DNA from: an uncultured Flavobacteriales bacterium
GTDB taxonomy: Bacteria; Bacteroidota; Bacteroidia; CAIKAF01
Assembly (NCBI GenBank): GCA_903837495.1
Contig: CAILUT010000018.1
Span: forward strand, 1 to 47,232
Direction of reading: 5' to 3'
Length of the DNA stretch: 47,232 nt
This document shows positions 16,728-25,585 of the stretch, one piece after another (positions within the stretch are counted from its first letter, which is position 1; the number at the start of each line of letters is the position of its first letter). The position numbers and the translations under genes are program-made. Under the pieces are notes generated by a model that was given only the letters and a program-made list of their open reading frames with translations, was not told the origin of the DNA and did not search any database.

Positions 16728-18848
16728 CTAATGCAAGAGCCACTTAATGCCGGCACCGCCCTGCATAGGCACCAATGAATACAGGCCCGCCTCCAACCTA
16801 AACTCGGGAATTTCGGTGTAGGTTCCGGGCAGGGCCTCGAAGCTTCCACACAAACGGCCCAGGGCATCGAACACGCCTATGCTGCCCCCAACATAGCTGC
16901 CGGGCAAATAAAAATAGCCGGCTCCCGCCGAAGGATTCGGAAATACAAAGGGCTGCTGCCCCGAGCCCGGAAGCGGTTGGCAAAAGTTTTTGTCGCTCCA
17001 ACCCTGTTCGGCATTCCAAACCTGCACCTGCCCGCCCCCGCTCAGAACAATTTCTGCCCCCAGTATTCCCTGCGGATTCTCGTGCCAATCCGGAAAACTT
17101 ACATTCAAACAGGCTATGCCCAAGCACAAGGTGTCGGCACTGCTGTTGCTCAGCGAGTCGCTGCTGCGTCGTTTCCAAACCAATTCGCCCTGGGCGTTTT
17201 GTATGCGCAACTCCGATTTCTTTAATTCGGCATGGCTGTATTGTAGAATGTTGACCGGCCCCGACTGCACCCGAATTCTGCCCTTACGCCGGTTGTCGCC
17301 GGGCTGCTGGTCCGTCAGGTTTCCTGGCAATTTCAGTTCCAGTTCTACGCTGTCGCTGCCCTGTTGCCCCGCCAACCTGTCTTTTATATCTATCCATAAG
17401 GTGTCTGAAAACCCTAGGCTTTCTAAAATCCACCACGATTGGGTTCCTTGCCCATGCCGCAGTTCAAGCCTCAGCGAATCGGCACTGTTTTGTCCCCAGC
17501 GCACCAGCCCCGCCCAAATGGCTTGCCCTGGGCAATAGGGGCGGTCTTCGGGCATCAACACTTCAAAATCCAGATTAAATGCGGGCCGGGGATAATAGCC
17601 TCCGGCCAAAAAGGCATTTCCATTTTGGGCGGGGTCCAACCAATAACCCAGGCTTTGGGCCGTATCGATGTGGTTCCAAGAGGCAAACAAGCCCCCATAG
17701 TAATCTTCCAGGTTGTTGGAACAAGCGGCATAGCCTCCGCGCAGCTGCCCAACCACGGCATGGGTTCCCATGCGTATCAGGGGGCTTCCGCTGGAACCCG
17801 GCTCGGTGGTGCCCGATGTCCAGTTGTTCACCCGAACATAGGACCCGGTACCCGAAACGGCGCCCAAGTAGCTGCTGCGGCCAAGCCCGTTGGTTTCGGC
17901 GGTGGAATGTTTTAGCACATCGCCGCTGGGGTGGTGCAAGCCGTAGTAGCCCGCTCCAGGCAAGCTGTCGGCCCGGTCCCAACCGGCCCAAAAGGCTTTC
18001 CATTGGGGCAAAGGACTCCGGTCCAGCTTCCACAGTTCGGCATCGGCATTGGGGTTTGAGGCCAAGCGGCTGCCGCCTTGTATGGAGCGCAGCAAAGCGG
18101 CGTCGGGGCCGCCACAGCTGGGGCTGTAATAATCAAATACAAAAATGGCATCGGCCGTGGTGTTGCAATGCCGGGCGGTCAGCACCAAGGGGCTGCCGTC
18201 TTGGGCGGTGTTGTTCAATAAGGTTCCGGTGCAACGGCGCGCCCCGCTGGGCGACAACATTAAAACCAAGGCGTCTTTCAGGGGGTTGGGCGATACACAT
18301 TCCACATCGATGTTGCAGGGGCCGGAACTTCCAAATCCGCTTTTATCGGTTGGGCTTTCATACCACAAATGGCTCAAATGGGCTGTTGGGGCCTCAGGGC
18401 TGGCCGACTCCCAAATCAAGCACAGGGAATCGCCGGCAAGGGGAGGCACCGCAAAATCTCCGCGCACATTGGCAAATTCAGAACCAAAAGGCCCATAATG
18501 GCTTTGGTTTGAAACCAACCACAGGCGCTCTCCGGGCTTAGGAAAAAAACCGCTCAGCACCGGAATCAGGGCTTTGGCCTGACTTGCCGAAATGCCCATG
18601 CTGTGTTGAAAACCCTGGCCGTTGGCACGGCTTTTCCAAGCAGTTTGGTCCGGATTTAGCCCATGCACCTGGCCCCAATCGGCGTCCTTTTCGCTGCCCT
18701 CGGCCTTGGCGCTCGCCCCAGGAGCCAAGGGCAAAACCAGCCAAGCTGTACCGGCCGGAACCTTGGGCGCAGCTGCCTGCTGAGGAATCTGGGCCTTCAG
18801 GCTGGACACCAACCCCGCCCCAAGCAACAGGAAAAAATAGGCTTTCAT
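16728..18848 (-). CDS. Secreted trypsin-like serine protease with T9SS-type C-terminus
   Basis: A 706-residue secreted protease. A signal peptide (about 1-19, ending SLKAQ) and an N-terminal prodomain are followed by a chymotrypsin-fold domain with the triad: His in LVLTARHC, Asp in NADAELWKLD, Ser in TEPGSSGSPLI. The Cys-rich pattern (GPCNIDVECVSP, RRCTGTLLNN) resembles lysyl-endopeptidase/Achromobacter protease I relatives. A beta-rich middle follows, and the last ~75 residues (FVFPNPSAGAGYFYLP ... EAGLYSLVP) form a T9SS type A sorting domain. Likely role: extracellular protein degradation. The start codon is preceded by TATCTTTA with a 4-base gap. Transcribed alone. Confidence 0.88.
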   Translation of the reverse strand: MKAYFFLLLGAGLVSSLKAQIPQQAAAPKVPAGTAWLVLPLAPGASAKAEGSEKDADWGQVHGLNPDQTAWKSRANGQGFQHSMGISASQAKALIPVLSGFFPKPGERLWLVSNQSHYGPFGSEFANVRGDFAVPPLAGDSLCLIWESASPEAPTAHLSHLWYESPTDKSGFGSSGPCNIDVECVSPNPLKDALVLMLSPSGARRCTGTLLNNTAQDGSPLVLTARHCNTTADAIFVFDYYSPSCGGPDAALLRSIQGGSRLASNPNADAELWKLDRSPLPQWKAFWAGWDRADSLPGAGYYGLHHPSGDVLKHSTAETNGLGRSSYLGAVSGTGSYVRVNNWTSGTTEPGSSGSPLIRMGTHAVVGQLRGGYAACSNNLEDYYGGLFASWNHIDTAQSLGYWLDPAQNGNAFLAGGYYPRPAFNLDFEVLMPEDRPYCPGQAIWAGLVRWGQNSADSLRLELRHGQGTQSWWILESLGFSDTLWIDIKDRLAGQQGSDSVELELKLPGNLTDQQPGDNRRKGRIRVQSGPVNILQYSHAELKKSELRIQNAQGELVWKRRSSDSLSNSSADTLCLGIACLNVSFPDWHENPQGILGAEIVLSGGGQVQVWNAEQGWSDKNFCQPLPGSGQQPFVFPNPSAGAGYFYLPGSYVGGSIGVFDALGRLCGSFEALPGTYTEIPEFRLEAGLYSLVPMQGGAGIKWLLH

Positions 18849-18934
18849 GGCTTAAAGATACGAGGGTTGCACTAGAGTTCAAGGAATTTTACCCGCGGGA
18901 ATGCACTAAAATGAATGCACCAAATGGGCAAAAA

Positions 18935-18963
18935 CAAAAAAGGGGGCCGAAGCCCCCTTTTTT
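18935..18963 (-). terminator. Intrinsic terminator after the lipoprotein gene
   Basis: GGGGGC-TTCG-GCCCCC on the minus strand with flanking A and T runs, located 15 bases after the stop of the lipoprotein gene. The run of T on the minus strand makes it a strong terminator there. The A run on the other side means it could act in both directions. Confidence 0.85.
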
Positions 18964-18978
18964 GTTGGGTTTTACCCC

Positions 18979-19560
18979 TTAGTTGTTTTCCTCTTCAAAC
19001 TTCTTCATTTCGTCTTCAAACACCTCGCGGAATTTGCTGATTTCGAAGTCTTGTTTCAAAGCAGCGTTGGCCGAAATTTTGCCGGTTAAGCCGTTGTACA
19101 AGGTTTCTTTTTCAACCTCTAAGGCCACAAAAGTCCGGAAGTTGCCGTTGGGCAAAGCATTGGTTTGCTCGCAAGCAGTACGAATGTCAATCAAGGTTTG
19201 TTTTACCACTTCACGGGTAATGTTCTCCACTTTTTGGTCGAACTCAAACTTGTTTGAAATTTCACGCTCTTTGGCATAACGCTCGGTAACCGATTTGATT
19301 TTGGTTTCGATGCTGGCCGCCAATTGCTGACGGGTTAAGGTCAAGGCTTTTTCTTTGCTGAAGCTCATGTCCGAAGATTCTCCGCTCATAGAAGCCCGGA
19401 AAAATTTATCGTCGGTGGTGTACTTAGGTCCAGCACATGGAATTTTAATTTCTTTGCCAATGGCATCGGCGGCAACCGCGGTGCGGCTTTTGCAGGATGT
19501 CAGAGAAAACGATCCGGCCAGAATAAGGGCGGATGCGAAAAAAAGAATGGAACGATTCAT
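18979..19560 (-). CDS. Hypothetical lipoprotein
   Basis: A 193-residue protein with a lipoprotein signal peptide: hydrophobic segment 5-20 and lipobox LTSC with Cys23. The mature part is charged and mostly helical, with segments such as SKEKALTLTRQQLAASIETKIKS that resemble LPP20/DUF4384-neighbour lipoproteins, but I do not recognise a named family with certainty. It would be anchored in a membrane facing the periplasm. It is monocistronic, ending at a strong terminator. A possible -7 region (TTTACTTTGG) lies about 55 bases upstream. Confidence 0.75.
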   Translation of the reverse strand: MNRSILFFASALILAGSFSLTSCKSRTAVAADAIGKEIKIPCAGPKYTTDDKFFRASMSGESSDMSFSKEKALTLTRQQLAASIETKIKSVTERYAKEREISNKFEFDQKVENITREVVKQTLIDIRTACEQTNALPNGNFRTFVALEVEKETLYNGLTGKISANAALKQDFEISKFREVFEDEMKKFEEENN

Positions 19561-19666
19561 AAAATTTAGTTTTAATGGTTTGTTTCTCTGTGGGCATTCA
19601 AATCCTGTGCCAAAGTAAACAATATGGACTAAATTCGTGTATATTTAAGATAGAAAACACCGAGCC

Positions 19667-19828
19667 ATGTGGAAAAAACTCCTTCATTACGCCAATCCCC
19701 TCACGCTTTTCCGCAAATCTGAAGGCCAAGGGAACATCAACCTTAAGCTTATGCACGGCATTAACCGCATCAGCATTTTGATGTTTTTAATGGCCTTGAT
19801 TGTGATGATGGTAAAATTTTGGAGCTGA
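19667..19828 (+). CDS. Small membrane protein (DUF6728-like)
   Basis: A 53-residue protein: a basic, polar N-terminus (MWKKLLHYANPLTLF), the segment LMHGINRISILMF, and one C-terminal transmembrane helix (about residues 36-51). Short proteins with this layout and the MHGINRISILMFL-type motif occur across Bacteroidota; I recall the family as DUF6728 but cannot check it. Function unknown. The TGA stop (19826-19828) directly abuts the stop codon of the convergent M16 gene (19829), so the two transcription units end back to back. Confidence 0.7.
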   Translation: MWKKLLHYANPLTLFRKSEGQGNINLKLMHGINRISILMFLMALIVMMVKFWS

Positions 19829-21097
19829 TTAGCCGGCCGAGGCACTGACCCAGTGTTCCGGATTTATCCATTGCTGGGCTGCGGCCTGAATGTCGGCGGC
19901 CCCAATTTCAAATAGGCTTTGGTGCTGCATGGGCAGGTAATCGGCCGGATAGCCCAAGCCCTGAAATCCCATCAATCGGTCGTGCCGGTTTAAAACTCCG
20001 TCTAAGGAACGGGCCAAACTGCCCGCCATGTAATTTCGAACGGTTTCAATTTCTTCTGCGCCCACATCGCCCTGCATAAGCCGCTGGGCCTCCCGCCGCA
20101 TTTCCGTTAAGGTCTCTTCTTTCTTGCCTCCGTTAATTTGGGTGTTGACCATCCAATACGCGGTCGATTTTAAGCGGACGTAGCTGGCATTGATGCCGTA
20201 GGTGTAGCCCTTTTCTTCGCGGATGTTCTTCATCAATCGGCTGCCAAAATACCCGCCCCAAAGCACCAACATAAATCGAAATGTCAATTCCTCTTGCATC
20301 TGGGCAAAGGGAGCTGGCCCCGCCACCCGTATGGCCTGCTGCGACTTTCCGGGCATAGCAAAATGCAGGTCGGCCGCTGCCGGAATCGACCAAGGTCTGA
20401 TTTTTGTTTCCTGCTCAGCATGGGTAGGCAAGGAGGCCAAAAATGCGTTTAAGGGGGCAAGGTCGCCGGGTTCAATTCCAGAGGCAAAGGCCTCGGGCAT
20501 TTGCCCCAACATCAAGGCTTGGTACGAGGCCTGTACGTGTTCCAGATTCATGGCTTGAAGTTCAGGCAGCTGTTCTTCTTGAAACAACGGGTGCCCCTTG
20601 AACAGGTAGTTGGACGACAAGCGCCGGGCTTGTTCAGAAACCTGCTCGCTTTCTTGCATAAAATCGCTGATTTGCAGCTCTTTTTGCATGTCGAATTCAT
20701 CTTCGTTCAGGCTAGATTCCATGAGCATTTCGCGAAACAAGGGCAAAGCCTGAGCCAGGTTTTGGCTGCGGCAAACCAAGGAAAACACCAGGGATTCCCG
20801 GTTCACCGATTTTTGCACAAAGGCCCCACAGCGGTCCAATGCGGCGTTCCATTCTACCGCCGTTTTTTGTTCGGTGCCCTCGCCCAGCAGCTGCACCAAG
20901 GTGTTTAAAGGATAGGGCCTGCCCAGCCATTCCGGTCCAATCGAATACCTTAAGCTAAGTTTTGACAAGGGGTTTTGGCTTCGAGCCAGCAGGTTTAAAA
21001 CCTGCCCTGAAGGAAGGCGCTGCAGTTCAAATTCCGGAAAGTCGGGAGCCTGGCTTAAATCAATGGCAGGAGCCTGAAGAGGATAGGGATTTGGCAT
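19829..21097 (-). CDS. M16-family peptidase-like subunit lacking the zinc motif
   Basis: A 422-residue M16 (pitrilysin/insulinase-like) protein. It has the general M16 layout, including the C-terminal region LVLWGGYFGSRLMKNIREEKGYTYGINASY (first and last parts typical of the R/Y pair that closes the active site), but no HxxEH zinc motif near the N-terminus. This matches the non-catalytic partner in two-gene M16 systems, where one subunit carries HxxEH and the other the R/Y pair. I choose the ATG at 21097, 5 bases after the stop of the catalytic subunit; a longer frame would overlap it by 43 bases. Confidence 0.88.
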   Translation of the reverse strand: MPNPYPLQAPAIDLSQAPDFPEFELQRLPSGQVLNLLARSQNPLSKLSLRYSIGPEWLGRPYPLNTLVQLLGEGTEQKTAVEWNAALDRCGAFVQKSVNRESLVFSLVCRSQNLAQALPLFREMLMESSLNEDEFDMQKELQISDFMQESEQVSEQARRLSSNYLFKGHPLFQEEQLPELQAMNLEHVQASYQALMLGQMPEAFASGIEPGDLAPLNAFLASLPTHAEQETKIRPWSIPAAADLHFAMPGKSQQAIRVAGPAPFAQMQEELTFRFMLVLWGGYFGSRLMKNIREEKGYTYGINASYVRLKSTAYWMVNTQINGGKKEETLTEMRREAQRLMQGDVGAEEIETVRNYMAGSLARSLDGVLNRHDRLMGFQGLGYPADYLPMQHQSLFEIGAADIQAAAQQWINPEHWVSASAG

Positions 21098-21102
21098 GGG
21101 AA

Positions 21103-22350
21103 TCAGGCGTTGGTTTCGGTTTCGTACAACAGGGTTGAGCTGCATTCGGGCTTTAGGTAGCGGCGTACTGCGGCTTGCACGTCGGCCACACTAAGGCTGG
21201 CGTACTCATCCCATTCGGTGCTTAAGGATTCGGCTCCGCCCAGCCATTCGGCCATGGCCAAACGCAAGGCACGGTTCTGCACGTTCGCATCGCTAAAGGC
21301 GTTCGAGGTGGCCATTTTTTGGGTGGCTCGATGCAGGTCGTCGGCATGCAGGCGTTCTTCGGCTATTTCAAACAAAAAAGCTTGAATTTCTTGGGCCACT
21401 TCTTGGTTCTTTTTGCCCTCGCGCAAGGTGGCGCTAAACAAAAATTGACCGGGGTCGGCCGATCCGCTCACATAAAACCCGCCTTGATTTAGCAGTCCGC
21501 GCTTGCGAATCAGTTCGTCCATGGTATATCCCCCGGCCGAACCGGAAAGCACATCCGAGAACAAATCCAGGGCTTTAAAGTCGGGGTGGTTTCGGCCAGG
21601 CATGGGCCAGCCCATCCATAAGGCGGCTTCGGGTACGGGGCGGAACACCTGCTGAAGCCTAGCCTGAGTTTGGGGCGGTTCTGCCGGCAATGGTTTTTTG
21701 GGAAGGGCTCTAGATGGCAAGTCCCCAAACCAATATTCCACCTCGCGCAGGGCCTGCTGTGGGTCCAGGTTTCCGCTCAAAACCAAGATGCAGCGGTTGG
21801 GGGCATAATGCTGTTCGTAAAAGCCGCGAATCACCGAAACAGGAACCTGTTCAATGTGCTCAATGCTTTTACCTATGGTGGACCAGCGGTAGGGGTGTTG
21901 GGTGTAGCTTAGTTCTCGGGTCAGCGCCAGCAAATCGCCATAAGGCTGGTTTAAATACCGCTGCCGAAATTCTTCAATCACCACCTTGCGCTGCACTTCG
22001 ACCTTTTCTTCGCTTAGGTTTAGGTTGCACATGCGGTCGGCTTCCAGCCAAAGTGCAGTACGCAAATTGGCGGCCGGCAGCACGCAGTAATAATTGGTGA
22101 TGTCGTTGTTGGTAAAGGCATTGTTGATGCCTCCGGCCAGCTGCAAGGGCTGATCGTAGAAGGGGATGTGTTTGCTGCCCTCGAACATAAGGTGTTCCAG
22201 CAGGTGGGCCAATCCTGTCCATTCGGGGTCTTCGTCGCGGGCACCTACGTTGTACAGCAGATTGACGGCCACCATAGGGGTTTGGTTGTCGGGTTGTATT
22301 AGCACCCGAAGTCCGTTGGGCAGGGTGTGGCGTTCAAAGGGAAAATTCAT
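21103..22350 (-). CDS. M16-family zinc metallopeptidase, catalytic subunit
   Basis: A 415-residue M16 peptidase with the inverted zinc motif HLLEHLMFEG (HxxEH) near residue 50 and the downstream glutamate region (KVEVQRKVVIEEFRQ) that completes zinc binding. Together with the following zinc-less subunit it should form a two-chain clamp that degrades peptides. No signal peptide is visible, so a cytoplasmic place is likely. The ATG at 22350 overlaps the stop codon of the nitronate monooxygenase gene (ATGA, 22347-22350), which suggests translational coupling. Confidence 0.92.
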   Translation of the reverse strand: MNFPFERHTLPNGLRVLIQPDNQTPMVAVNLLYNVGARDEDPEWTGLAHLLEHLMFEGSKHIPFYDQPLQLAGGINNAFTNNDITNYYCVLPAANLRTALWLEADRMCNLNLSEEKVEVQRKVVIEEFRQRYLNQPYGDLLALTRELSYTQHPYRWSTIGKSIEHIEQVPVSVIRGFYEQHYAPNRCILVLSGNLDPQQALREVEYWFGDLPSRALPKKPLPAEPPQTQARLQQVFRPVPEAALWMGWPMPGRNHPDFKALDLFSDVLSGSAGGYTMDELIRKRGLLNQGGFYVSGSADPGQFLFSATLREGKKNQEVAQEIQAFLFEIAEERLHADDLHRATQKMATSNAFSDANVQNRALRLAMAEWLGGAESLSTEWDEYASLSVADVQAAVRRYLKPECSSTLLYETETNA

Positions 22351-23300
22351 GCGTTGTGTACTAAGTTGCCCATGCAAACAAGGGTTTGCTGGAATTCGGT
22401 CCAAATTTCATTTACAATATCTGCGGCGGGTTTAATGTCGTGAATCAAGGCGCTAACCTGACCAATTTCAAGTTCGCCTTGGTCTAGGTCGCCCTCGAAC
22501 ATGCCTTTTTTGGCACGGCCACGGCCTAAGATTTCGGCCAGTTTTTCGGGGCTGCTGCCCTGTTGATAGGCCTGAACCAGCTCTTGGAAAAAAGGGTTTT
22601 TAAGCAGCCGAACGGGGGTTAATTCTTTCAGGGTGAGCAGGGTGTCGCCCTCGCCGGCCGACAGCACCGCCGATTTAAAAGCGAGGTGGGCCGATGACTC
22701 TTCGGAAGCCACAAAGCGGCTGCCCACCTGAACGGCTTCGGCGCCCAGGGCGAAGGCGGCTGCCATGGCCCGGCCCGTTGAAATCCCCCCCGCCGCAATC
22801 AGGGGGACGGAGCACACTTGTTTTACCAAAGGCAGCAGCACCAGAGTGGTGGTTTCTTCTCGGCCGTTGTGCCCCCCGGCTTCAAACCCTTCGGCCACCA
22901 CAGCATCGACTCCCGCCGCCTGGGCTTTCAATGCGAACTTAGCCGAAGAAACCACATGCACCACGGTGATGCCCCGGGCCTTAAGTTTTTGGGTGTAGGC
23001 GGCAGGATTTCCGGCCGATGTAAACACAATAGGAACCTTAAATTCCAAAATGGAATCGATGTGTTGTTCAATGTTGGGGTAGAGCAAGGGCAAATTTACC
23101 GCAAAGGGTTTTGAGGTAGCGGCCTGGCATTTTTCCAGGTGCTGCCGCAGCACTTCGGGATACATAGAACCGGAGCCGATGATGCCTAGGCCACCGGCGT
23201 TGGAAACGGCCGAGGCGAGTTCCCAGCCTGAGCACCAGATCATGCCGGCCTGGACAATGGGTTTTTCAATGTTAAAGAGGGAGCAAATGCGGTTTTCCAC
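22347..23300 (-). CDS. Nitronate monooxygenase (2-nitropropane dioxygenase family)
   Basis: An FMN-dependent TIM-barrel enzyme that oxidises propionate-3-nitronate and other nitronates, thus detoxifying nitro compounds. With the GTG start at 23300 the protein has 317 residues, the family's usual length, starting VENRICSLFNIEKPIVQAGM. Motifs: the FMN phosphate-binding GGISTGRAMAAAFALGAEAVQVGSRF and the conserved His in EGFEAGGHNG. Some homologues are enoyl-ACP reductases of the FabK type, so substrate is uncertain. A perfect -7 box (TATCTTTG) lies 17 bases before the GTG and excludes the longer open frame, which would cross repeat A5. First gene of the operon with the M16 pair. Confidence 0.88.
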   Translation of the reverse strand: MENRICSLFNIEKPIVQAGMIWCSGWELASAVSNAGGLGIIGSGSMYPEVLRQHLEKCQAATSKPFAVNLPLLYPNIEQHIDSILEFKVPIVFTSAGNPAAYTQKLKARGITVVHVVSSAKFALKAQAAGVDAVVAEGFEAGGHNGREETTTLVLLPLVKQVCSVPLIAAGGISTGRAMAAAFALGAEAVQVGSRFVASEESSAHLAFKSAVLSAGEGDTLLTLKELTPVRLLKNPFFQELVQAYQQGSSPEKLAEILGRGRAKKGMFEGDLDQGELEIGQVSALIHDIKPAADIVNEIWTEFQQTLVCMGNLVHNA

Positions 23301-23317
23301 GAAAAAGCCTTTAAAGG

Positions 23318-23325
23318 CAAAGATA
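23318..23325 (-). promoter_or_regulatory. -7 promoter box (TATCTTTG) of the nitronate monooxygenase operon
   Basis: A perfect TAnnTTTG on the minus strand, 17 bases before the GTG start at 23300. It decides the start: codons further upstream belong to the repeat element. A palindrome GCCTTTAAAGGC follows it. Confidence 0.6.
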
Positions 23326-23351
23326 GGCAGTAGAAGTGGATATTTGGGATT

Positions 23352-23500
23352 GGGGCGCCCGCGCTCCGGATGGAGTCGGAAAGCCCACAGCCACAGTGCT
23401 GCTGCCGGCCGCAGCGAGGAGGCGACGCGAGGAGCCACCGCAGCGCGCAGCCGGCAGAGCACTGTGGCGAGGACTTGGAGCGACAGCCGGAAAAGCGCCC
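23352..23500 (-). repeat. Giant-hairpin repeat family A, copy A5 (subtype 2)
   Basis: Between two divergent promoters. In the minus orientation the ends are TTTTCCGGCTGTCGCTC and CTCCATCCGGAGCGCG, shared with copy A6 but not with A1-A4. GCCACAGTGCT (23390-23400) pairs perfectly with AGCACTGTGGC (23458-23468), and CTGCCGGC (23402-23409) with GCCGGCAG (23450-23457), 19 consecutive pairs. The central motif (23421-23436, minus strand GGCTCCTCGCGTCGCC) matches the apical loop of the other copies. Confidence 0.8.
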
Positions 23501-23541
23501 AAAAAAACATACCTTACCCAAAAAATAGCCACCTTTGAAAC

Positions 23542-24567
23542 ATGGAAAAACGGGAATGGAAATTGATGCGTGCGGGGCTGCCGGCGGGGCTGTGGGAGCT
23601 GCAGCGGCAGGAGTTGCGTGCAGAGCCGGGGGCGGGGATGTTGCGCATTGCAGTGCAGGCTTCGGGCATTAATTTTGCGGATGTGCTGATGATGCAAGGG
23701 CTGTATGGCGACGCTCCGCCGCCGCCCTTTGTGCCGGGCTACGAGGTGGTGGGGCGGGTGCTTTCGCTGGGCGAAGGTGCGCCGCAACAGCTTCTTGGAC
23801 AAACCATTATGGCTTTTACGCCCTTTGGCGGATTTTCATCGGTGCTGGATTTGCCTGCCAATCAAGTCGTGGTGGCTCCGTCAAACCTGCGTCCCGAGCA
23901 GGTTTGCAGCTTAGTAACTCCATACGTTACCGCTTGGTATTTGTCGGAAGTGCTTTGCAGCATTCAGCCGGGCGACCGGGTGCTGGTGCATTCGGCGGCA
24001 GGAGCGGTGGGGCGCGCCTTGGTAGAAACCGCTCTGCGGCAAGGGGCTGAGGTTTGGTTTAGCAGCCGAAGCGCAGAGAAATTGCAGTCCTTGTCCTTGG
24101 AATTTCCGGGGCAGCATGGGCTTTTGAATGCCGAGAAGCAGCCTTGGTGGACTCAGCTGCCGAGCGATGCGCGGTTTGACCGGATTTTTGACCCCTTAGC
24201 TGGGCGGCATTTGGCCGAAGGCTTGGGGCGGCTGCGAGCGGGCGGAGTTATACTTGCCTACGGCGCGGCGGTGCGGGCGGGGCGGCAATCCAAACTTAGA
24301 GATGCCCTGATGCTTTGGCAATCGGGGTTTTACAATCCAATTGGACTGCTCATGAAGTCTAAGTCGATCGCCACCCTAAACATGCTGCATGTGGGTCGAG
24401 AACGGCCCGAGTTGTTGATAAAGGGGCTGCGGCTGATGGCGGAGCGGGCGGAATTGGGCATTGTTCGGCCTCCGCTGGCACAAGCAGTGCGGGTGGAAGA
24501 GTTTGAAATGGCGATGCAGGCCTTTGCCCGGGGCGAGCGGCAGGGAAAGCTGGCCTTGGTTTGGTAA
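23542..24567 (+). CDS. Medium-chain dehydrogenase/reductase, quinone-oxidoreductase-like
   Basis: A 341-residue MDR-superfamily oxidoreductase without the structural zinc cysteines. It has SGINFADVLMMQGLY near residue 40, the GYEVVGRV segment, and the NADPH-binding Rossmann motif HSAAGAVGRALVETALRQGAEVW near residue 150. It most resembles quinone oxidoreductase/VAT-1-like proteins. A zinc-free NADPH-dependent reduction of quinones or enones is likely. The ATG at 23542 follows CACCTTTG by exactly 4 bases. It lies divergent from the nitronate monooxygenase operon, with repeat A5 in between. Confidence 0.87.
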   Translation: MEKREWKLMRAGLPAGLWELQRQELRAEPGAGMLRIAVQASGINFADVLMMQGLYGDAPPPPFVPGYEVVGRVLSLGEGAPQQLLGQTIMAFTPFGGFSSVLDLPANQVVVAPSNLRPEQVCSLVTPYVTAWYLSEVLCSIQPGDRVLVHSAAGAVGRALVETALRQGAEVWFSSRSAEKLQSLSLEFPGQHGLLNAEKQPWWTQLPSDARFDRIFDPLAGRHLAEGLGRLRAGGVILAYGAAVRAGRQSKLRDALMLWQSGFYNPIGLLMKSKSIATLNMLHVGRERPELLIKGLRLMAERAELGIVRPPLAQAVRVEEFEMAMQAFARGERQGKLALVW

Positions 24568-24660
24568 GAACAGGGGGGGCGGAGTGTTTTGCCGCAATAA
24601 TTTATCAAACATTTCAGCCAATCTCTTGCAGAAACGAAAACTAGGGCAGACCTTTGAAGC

Positions 24661-25545
24661 ATGGCAGAAACCGAATTAAAAAAATCGAAGCGGCGGATTC
24701 AATTTGCCCAATTTACCACCGTAGTGTCGGTAACCTTAGTTATGACAGTATTGGGAGCGTTGGGTGTACTTTTTTTGGTTGGGCAGCGCTTAAGTACGGT
24801 TGCCAGGCAACAGTTTACCCTGCAATTGGTGTTGGCCGACGACATCGACGTGGCGGGCATTCAACCCTTGATTTCGGGATTAAAAACCCAGCCTTTTGTA
24901 CGGGAAGTTCGCTACATTAGTCCAGAGGCGGCCGCCCAGGAATACCTAGAATTTTACCAAGACGACGTTCGGGAGGTGCTGGAAGTAAATCCCTTTCCCC
25001 ACATGGTGGAATTGGGTTTAAAGGCCGAATATGTACATGCCGACTCCTTGCCTAGGCTTGAGGCGGCCTTGTTAAAAACCTGGCCCCGGCAAATTGCAGG
25101 GTTGGAAAGCGACCCATTGAGTTGGGAGCAGGTTCGAAAAAACCTAGAATTGGCGGGTTGGGTATTGGGAGCGGTGCTGATGGTATTGACCTTAATCATG
25201 TTGTTTTTGGTGAACAACACCATACGGCTTAGCATTTACAGCCGCCGGCATTTGATTCGAACCATGCAGTTGGTGGGAGCCACGGCCTCTTTTATTCGCA
25301 AGCCTTTTTTGATGGCCGGTTGGTGGCAGGGACTCATTTCAACGGTGTTGGGGGTATCTGCAACCTGGCTGGGCGCCTTGTATTTGCTGCAACACGCTCC
25401 CGAACTTCAGCATCCCCAGTTTTTTCAAGGATTGGGACTGTTAAGTGGATTGATTGCGGTTTTGTCTTTTGCCTCGACCTGGTTGAGCACATGGATGGCG
25501 GTTCGGAAATTCTTAAGGCTATCGGCCAACCGCATTCACCTTTAA
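24661..25545 (+). CDS. ftsX: Cell division ABC transporter permease-like protein FtsX
   Basis: FtsX with FtsE forms an ABC-type complex that activates cell wall hydrolases at the division site. The 294-residue protein has the FtsX layout: a cytoplasmic N-terminus, one transmembrane helix (about 20-42), a periplasmic domain (about 45-165, with the typical ISPEAAAQEYLEFY), then three transmembrane helices (about 170-195, 220-245, 255-280) and the MQLVGATASFIRKPF loop. ftsE is not adjacent, as is usual in Bacteroidota. The order ftsX-DUF3098-uppP is a conserved arrangement. The start follows GACCTTTG by 4 bases. Confidence 0.92.
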   Translation: MAETELKKSKRRIQFAQFTTVVSVTLVMTVLGALGVLFLVGQRLSTVARQQFTLQLVLADDIDVAGIQPLISGLKTQPFVREVRYISPEAAAQEYLEFYQDDVREVLEVNPFPHMVELGLKAEYVHADSLPRLEAALLKTWPRQIAGLESDPLSWEQVRKNLELAGWVLGAVLMVLTLIMLFLVNNTIRLSIYSRRHLIRTMQLVGATASFIRKPFLMAGWWQGLISTVLGVSATWLGALYLLQHAPELQHPQFFQGLGLLSGLIAVLSFASTWLSTWMAVRKFLRLSANRIHL

Positions 25546-25556
25546 GAAGATTGGGT

Positions 25557-25564
25557 TATCTTTG
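25557..25564 (+). promoter_or_regulatory. -7 promoter box (TATCTTTG) before the DUF3098 gene
   Basis: A perfect TAnnTTTG, 21 bases before the ATG at 25586, giving the DUF3098-uppP pair its own promoter downstream of ftsX. Confidence 0.5.
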
Positions 25565-25585
25565 AACAATAATAAACGTAGGTAT

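Noticed and set aside
22347-23510. Longer nitronate monooxygenase starting at 23510
   Set aside because: The extra 70 residues are encoded by repeat A5, and a perfect -7 box lies between the repeat and the GTG at 23300.
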